Part shown: positions 8,160-9,884 of the stretch, piece after piece
Layout of the letters: each line of letters begins with the position of its first letter
How positions within the stretch are numbered: position 1 is the first letter of the stretch
Assembly: GCA_031385545.1 (NCBI GenBank)
Contig: JANNBN010000115.1
Coordinates: 1-9,884 of the forward strand
DNA from: JANNBN01 sp031385545
Lineage (GTDB): Bacteria; Actinomycetota; Acidimicrobiia; Acidimicrobiales; JANYDT01
DNA length: 9,884 bases
Direction of reading: 5' to 3'
Notes under the pieces: generated by a model
Seen by the model: the letters and a program-made list of their open reading frames with translations, nothing else
Database searches by the model: none
What the model was told of the DNA's origin: nothing
Program-made: the position numbers and the translations under genes

Positions 8160-8412
8160 ATGGCCGAAGTCGGTACCTATCTCACTTTTCGCCGCGACAC
8201 CGAGGCTGCGTTCCTCTTCTACCGCGAGGTGTTCGGGGTCGAGTTCGAAGGAGCTGGCGTCATGCGCATGGGAGACAACCCACCCCCCCGAGGGTGCACC
8301 AGGTATGTCCGAGGAGGACAAGCAGCTCGTGATGAACGTCGGTATCCGCATCACCGGCGGGCACCTCCTGATGGGCACCGACGCTCCCGAGTCGTTCGGC
8401 TTCAACCTCAAT
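8160..8412 (+). pseudogene. PhnB/glyoxalase-like VOC family gene, frameshifted and 3'-truncated
   Basis: The VOC family comprises small metal-binding or substrate-sequestering proteins; PhnB-like members are about 140 residues. ATG 8160 follows a strong ribosome binding site (GAGAGGAA, 8147-8154). The first frame gives MAEVGTYLTFRRDTEAAF, FYREVFGVEFEG and MRMGDNPPP, all typical. In a run of seven C (8283-8289) the family match moves to the next frame: GMSEEDKQLVMNVGIRITGG and HLLMGTDAPESFGFNLN, up to about 8412. Removing one C would join both parts exactly. After FNLN the expected remainder (an EPDTREEA-like helix and a C-terminal WMFN-like end) is absent in all frames, so about one third of the protein is gone. 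The frameshift alone could be a sequencing error in the homopolymer; the missing C-terminus could not. The right boundary is approximate. Confidence 0.8.
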
Positions 8413-8502
8413 GCTTCCGTCGTCCCGGGTCGTTCAGCGCAAGATCGTCCGTTCGTTGACTCAGGTCGATCGCGCGGGTCCGCTTGTTCCCTCTCGTTTG
8501 AT

Positions 8503-8522
8503 CGGAAGTGGACCTACTTCCG
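8503..8522. terminator. hairpin between convergent VOC remnant and MerB-like gene
   Basis: Perfect 7-bp inverted repeat CGGAAGT (8503-8509) / ACTTCCG (8516-8522) with a 6-base loop. It lies 53 bp past the MerB-like stop on the minus strand and about 90 bp past the end of VOC similarity on the plus strand, so a bidirectional terminator between convergent genes is a natural reading. No T-run follows on either strand, which weakens it. Read on the minus strand the loop is AGGTCC, containing GGTC as in bacterial SECIS loops. The remainder of 8413-8575 shows no gene I can recognise. Confidence 0.4.
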
Positions 8523-8575
8523 GTTCGATCTGCTACCGGATGGTTCATTGCCACATCTGCGGTTCACGAAAATTG

Positions 8576-9235
8576 TCAGGCGAGTTTCCAGAAGGGGTCT
8601 GTCAGCCCGAGGCCAATGAGGATCGCCTGATTCTGGTCCCGTTGGTGCGGGCGCCAGTCCGCGGCCAGGCGATCGCCCCACCACGCGTGAGCGAGCTCGC
8701 ACAGTGTAGACACCGTCAACGTGGCACCACCGGTTCGTCCGTTCAGCCACTCGGCCACATGCTCTTCCGACCGGAAGAGGTTCATGGTGCTTCAAGAGAA
8801 GACGATGTCATCCCACCATTGCGACGCAGGAACGAGACAGTGGAACACGATCGTTTCCGAGTCCGGACGACGATCGACAACCTCGACCATGATCGGTTCG
8901 CCGCAATCCGAGCAGGTGGTCTCGATCCGGCCGTCGACGTCCAACGCCGCACAGATCCCGAACGCGTCCCACGCGCAATTTGCGAACCAGGAGCGACCAC
9001 CGGCCATTACCCGATACGGCGTCGGTTGCGCTGCGAACGGATTTGCCATACGTATCGCCGTCGTGCCGGGATACAGGACAAGCGCATGGGCATCGTGAAG
9101 TCGCCTCCACCCAGCGCCGGTTTCTTCGACCCCCACTCCGGCTTCGCTCGACGCCTCCTCGACGGAAGGGGCACGACCAAGGTCGACGAACATCCGATAC
9201 GTCAGGTTGCGCAGCACCACATCGGAATCGTCCAT
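8576..9235 (-). CDS. MerB-like (alkylmercury lyase family) protein with in-frame TGA, probable selenocysteine 148
   Basis: MerB cleaves the carbon-mercury bond of organomercurials using two Cys and an Asp. Read through one TGA (8792-8794), the frame gives 219 residues; MerB of plasmid R831b has about 212. Residues 1-60 fit the N-terminal winged-helix part. The core shows NPFAAQPTPYRV, WFANCAWDAFG with Cys87 and Asp90 (counterparts of MerB Cys96 and Asp99, same spacing), CSDC (108-111), then VPASQWWDDIVFS-U-STMNLFRSEEHV. Aligned on the following aromatic-x-Ser (FRS here, FAS in MerB), the TGA falls exactly at catalytic Cys159; the distance from the first Cys is 61 here and 63 in MerB. Similarity continues to the end (HAWWGDRL, GLTDPFWKLA). 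A SECIS-like hairpin follows the TGA. I chose ATG 9235; GTG 9259 is the alternative and neither has a clear ribosome binding site. It may act on organomercury or be a redox relative. The other reading is a Cys-to-stop pseudogene, but there is no second lesion. Confidence 0.8.
8762..8794 (-). promoter_or_regulatory. candidate bacterial SECIS element with its UGA codon
   Basis: On the minus strand the UGA codon (8794-8792) is followed by 12 nt and then CTCTTCCGGTCGGAAGAG (8779-8762): a perfect 7-bp stem closed by the tetraloop GGUC. There are 19 nt between UGA and the loop; in E. coli fdhF, as I recall it, there are 18 before the same GGUC. SelB recognises this loop in the known cases. The bulged U of the fdhF stem is not seen. 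A caution is that the stem also encodes LFRSEE, which the family conserves, so part of the pairing could arise from protein constraint. Confidence 0.65.
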
Positions 9236-9273
9236 AGTTCCGAGCGTACGACGCTTCACACTGCGGAGCTAGT

Positions 9274-9304
9274 TCATTGAGTCGCTTGGGGAGCGACTGA
9301 GTGA
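9274..9304. promoter_or_regulatory. long inverted repeat between divergent MerB-like and UvrA-like genes
   Basis: TCATT-G-AGTCGCT (9274-9286), loop TGGGG (9287-9291), AGCGACT-G-AGTGA (9292-9304): 7 perfect pairs, a G/G mismatch, then 5 more pairs including one G-T. It sits 39 bp from the MerB-like start and 28 bp from the UvrA-like start. Since both genes point away from it, a terminator is unlikely. A shared operator or a leader hairpin in the UvrA-like mRNA is the better guess. No regulator gene is adjacent in the window. Confidence 0.5.
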
Positions 9305-9332
9305 ACGGTCTCGCGTCGGTAGTCTCGGCAGG

Positions 9333-9884
9333 GTGAACACCACGAAACGGCAACAACACCCTGCCGACGGTCACGGCCTCATCCGCGTGCAAGGTGCCCG
9401 GGTGAACAACCTCAAGGACATCAGCGTCGAGATTCCGAAGCGGCGCCTGACGGTGTTCACCGGGGTGTCAGGGTCCGGGAAAAGCTCGCTGGTATTCGGC
9501 ACCATTGCTGCGGAGTCACAGCGCATGATCAACGAGACCTACAGCGCGTTCCTGCAGGGCTTCATGCCGACGTTGGCGCGGCCCGACGTCGACGTGCTCG
9601 ACGGGCTTACCACTGCAATCATCGTTGACCAGGAACGCATGGGCGCCAACACCCGCTCTACGGTCGGCACCGCGACAGATGCGAACGCGATGCTCCGCAT
9701 CCTTTTCAGTCGACTTGGAAAGCCACACATCGGCTCGCCAAACGCGTTCTCGTTCAACACCGCAACGGTGAGCGCTGCCGGCGCGATCACCATCGAAAAG
9801 CGCGGCGAGAAGACGGTCGAGAAGCGCACGTTCCACCGGGCAGGTGGAATGTGCTCACGGTGCGAGGGGGTGGGCTCCGTCACC
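9333..9884 (+). CDS. UvrA-like ABC ATPase, 3' end beyond the window
   Basis: Start of a UvrA-family ATPase; 184 residues are visible from GTG 9333. This is the only usual start codon after an in-frame TAG at 9270, and it is followed by GLIRVQGARVNNLKDISVEI, the normal UvrA opening. Walker A is GVSGSGKS (44-51), then SSLVFGTIAAESQR and RPDVDVLDGLTTAIIVDQER. RSTVGTATDANAMLRILFSRLG (about 108-129) is followed almost at once by AFSFN (138-142), then CSRC (174-177). In repair-type UvrA this interval holds a CPxCG zinc site and the UvrB-binding domain; both are missing here. That places it with the shorter UvrA paralogues (UvrA2 or DrrC-like), linked to drug tolerance or DNA protection rather than classical excision with UvrB. 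It is divergent from the MerB-like gene. No clear ribosome binding site; the GTG may be close to the transcript start. Confidence 0.9.
   Translation, partial: MNTTKRQQHPADGHGLIRVQGARVNNLKDISVEIPKRRLTVFTGVSGSGKSSLVFGTIAAESQRMINETYSAFLQGFMPTLARPDVDVLDGLTTAIIVDQERMGANTRSTVGTATDANAMLRILFSRLGKPHIGSPNAFSFNTATVSAAGAITIEKRGEKTVEKRTFHRAGGMCSRCEGVGSVT

Noticed and set aside
8160..8412. Programmed frameshifting in the VOC gene
   Set aside because: A C7 run is slippery, but the protein also lacks its C-terminal third after the shift, so a working product is unlikely.
8516..8540. tRNA-like GGTTCGATC (T-loop resemblance)
   Set aside because: There is no matching acceptor stem, anticodon arm or D-arm around it.
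8576..8785. A separate 69-residue gene starting at ATG 8785, downstream of a 155-codon gene
   Set aside because: It is in the same frame as the upstream part, begins three codons after the TGA in the middle of a family motif, and lacks a good ribosome binding site. It is the C-terminal third of the MerB-like protein.
8792..8794. TGA read as an ordinary amino acid through a changed genetic code
   Set aside because: The 5'-nucleotidase, the membrane protein, katG and the serine hydrolase all end in TGA at the expected family length.
8411..9280. Plus-strand open frame of 289 codons opposite the MerB-like gene
   Set aside because: The minus strand holds a recognised protein family and conserved motifs; the plus-strand translation shows none.

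Overview
The window is a high-GC, gene-dense bacterial segment with almost no intergenic space. KatG resembles mycobacterial KatG closely, a RecQ helicase carries a C-terminal phosphoribosyltransferase-like domain, and the UvrA-like and MerB-like proteins also look actinobacterial. I therefore infer an actinobacterium (Actinomycetota). It is not obviously a Mycobacterium, and a lineage such as Acidimicrobiia is possible but unproven. TGA ends four other complete genes here, so the standard bacterial code applies.

Layout. 1-1536 (+): 3' part of a secreted 5'-nucleotidase/UshA-like phosphoesterase, cut by the window edge. 1549-2055 (+): a small exported, membrane-anchored protein with an Ig/IPT-like domain, probably in the same operon. 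Its tail overlaps by 6 bp the tail of convergent katG (2050-4266, -), a complete catalase-peroxidase with all key residues. Upstream of katG lie three tandem 9-bp repeats and a hairpin. 4423-6501 (-): RecQ-type helicase with a PRTase-like C-terminus. 6643-8058 (+): cytoplasmic serine hydrolase of the beta-lactamase/esterase fold, divergent from recQ. 8160 to about 8412 (+): remnant of a PhnB-like VOC gene, broken by a frameshift in a C7 run and lacking its C-terminal third. 8576-9235 (-): MerB-like (alkylmercury lyase family) gene interrupted by one in-frame TGA. 9333-9884 (+): start of a UvrA-like ABC ATPase, divergent from the MerB-like gene across a long inverted repeat.

Main discovery. 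The in-frame TGA of the MerB-like gene (8792-8794) falls where MerB has its catalytic Cys159. The counterparts of Cys96 and Asp99 are intact, and the reading frame and family similarity continue unbroken for 71 codons after the TGA. Nineteen nucleotides past the TGA the mRNA can form a perfect 7-bp hairpin capped by GGUC, the apical loop sequence of the E. coli fdhF SECIS element at nearly the same distance. The simplest reading is a selenocysteine-containing organomercurial-lyase-like enzyme, with an active-site thiol replaced by a selenol. A conventional annotation would split it into two short ORFs or call it a pseudogene. A second hairpin with an AGGUCC loop lies just downstream of this gene.

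The other genes look like housekeeping or stress functions: peroxide removal (KatG), DNA helicase activity, nucleotide scavenging and a UvrA-like ATPase. No mer operon, selA/selB/selC, tRNA, rRNA, CRISPR array or insertion sequence is visible. The whole genome would have to be checked for the selenocysteine machinery.
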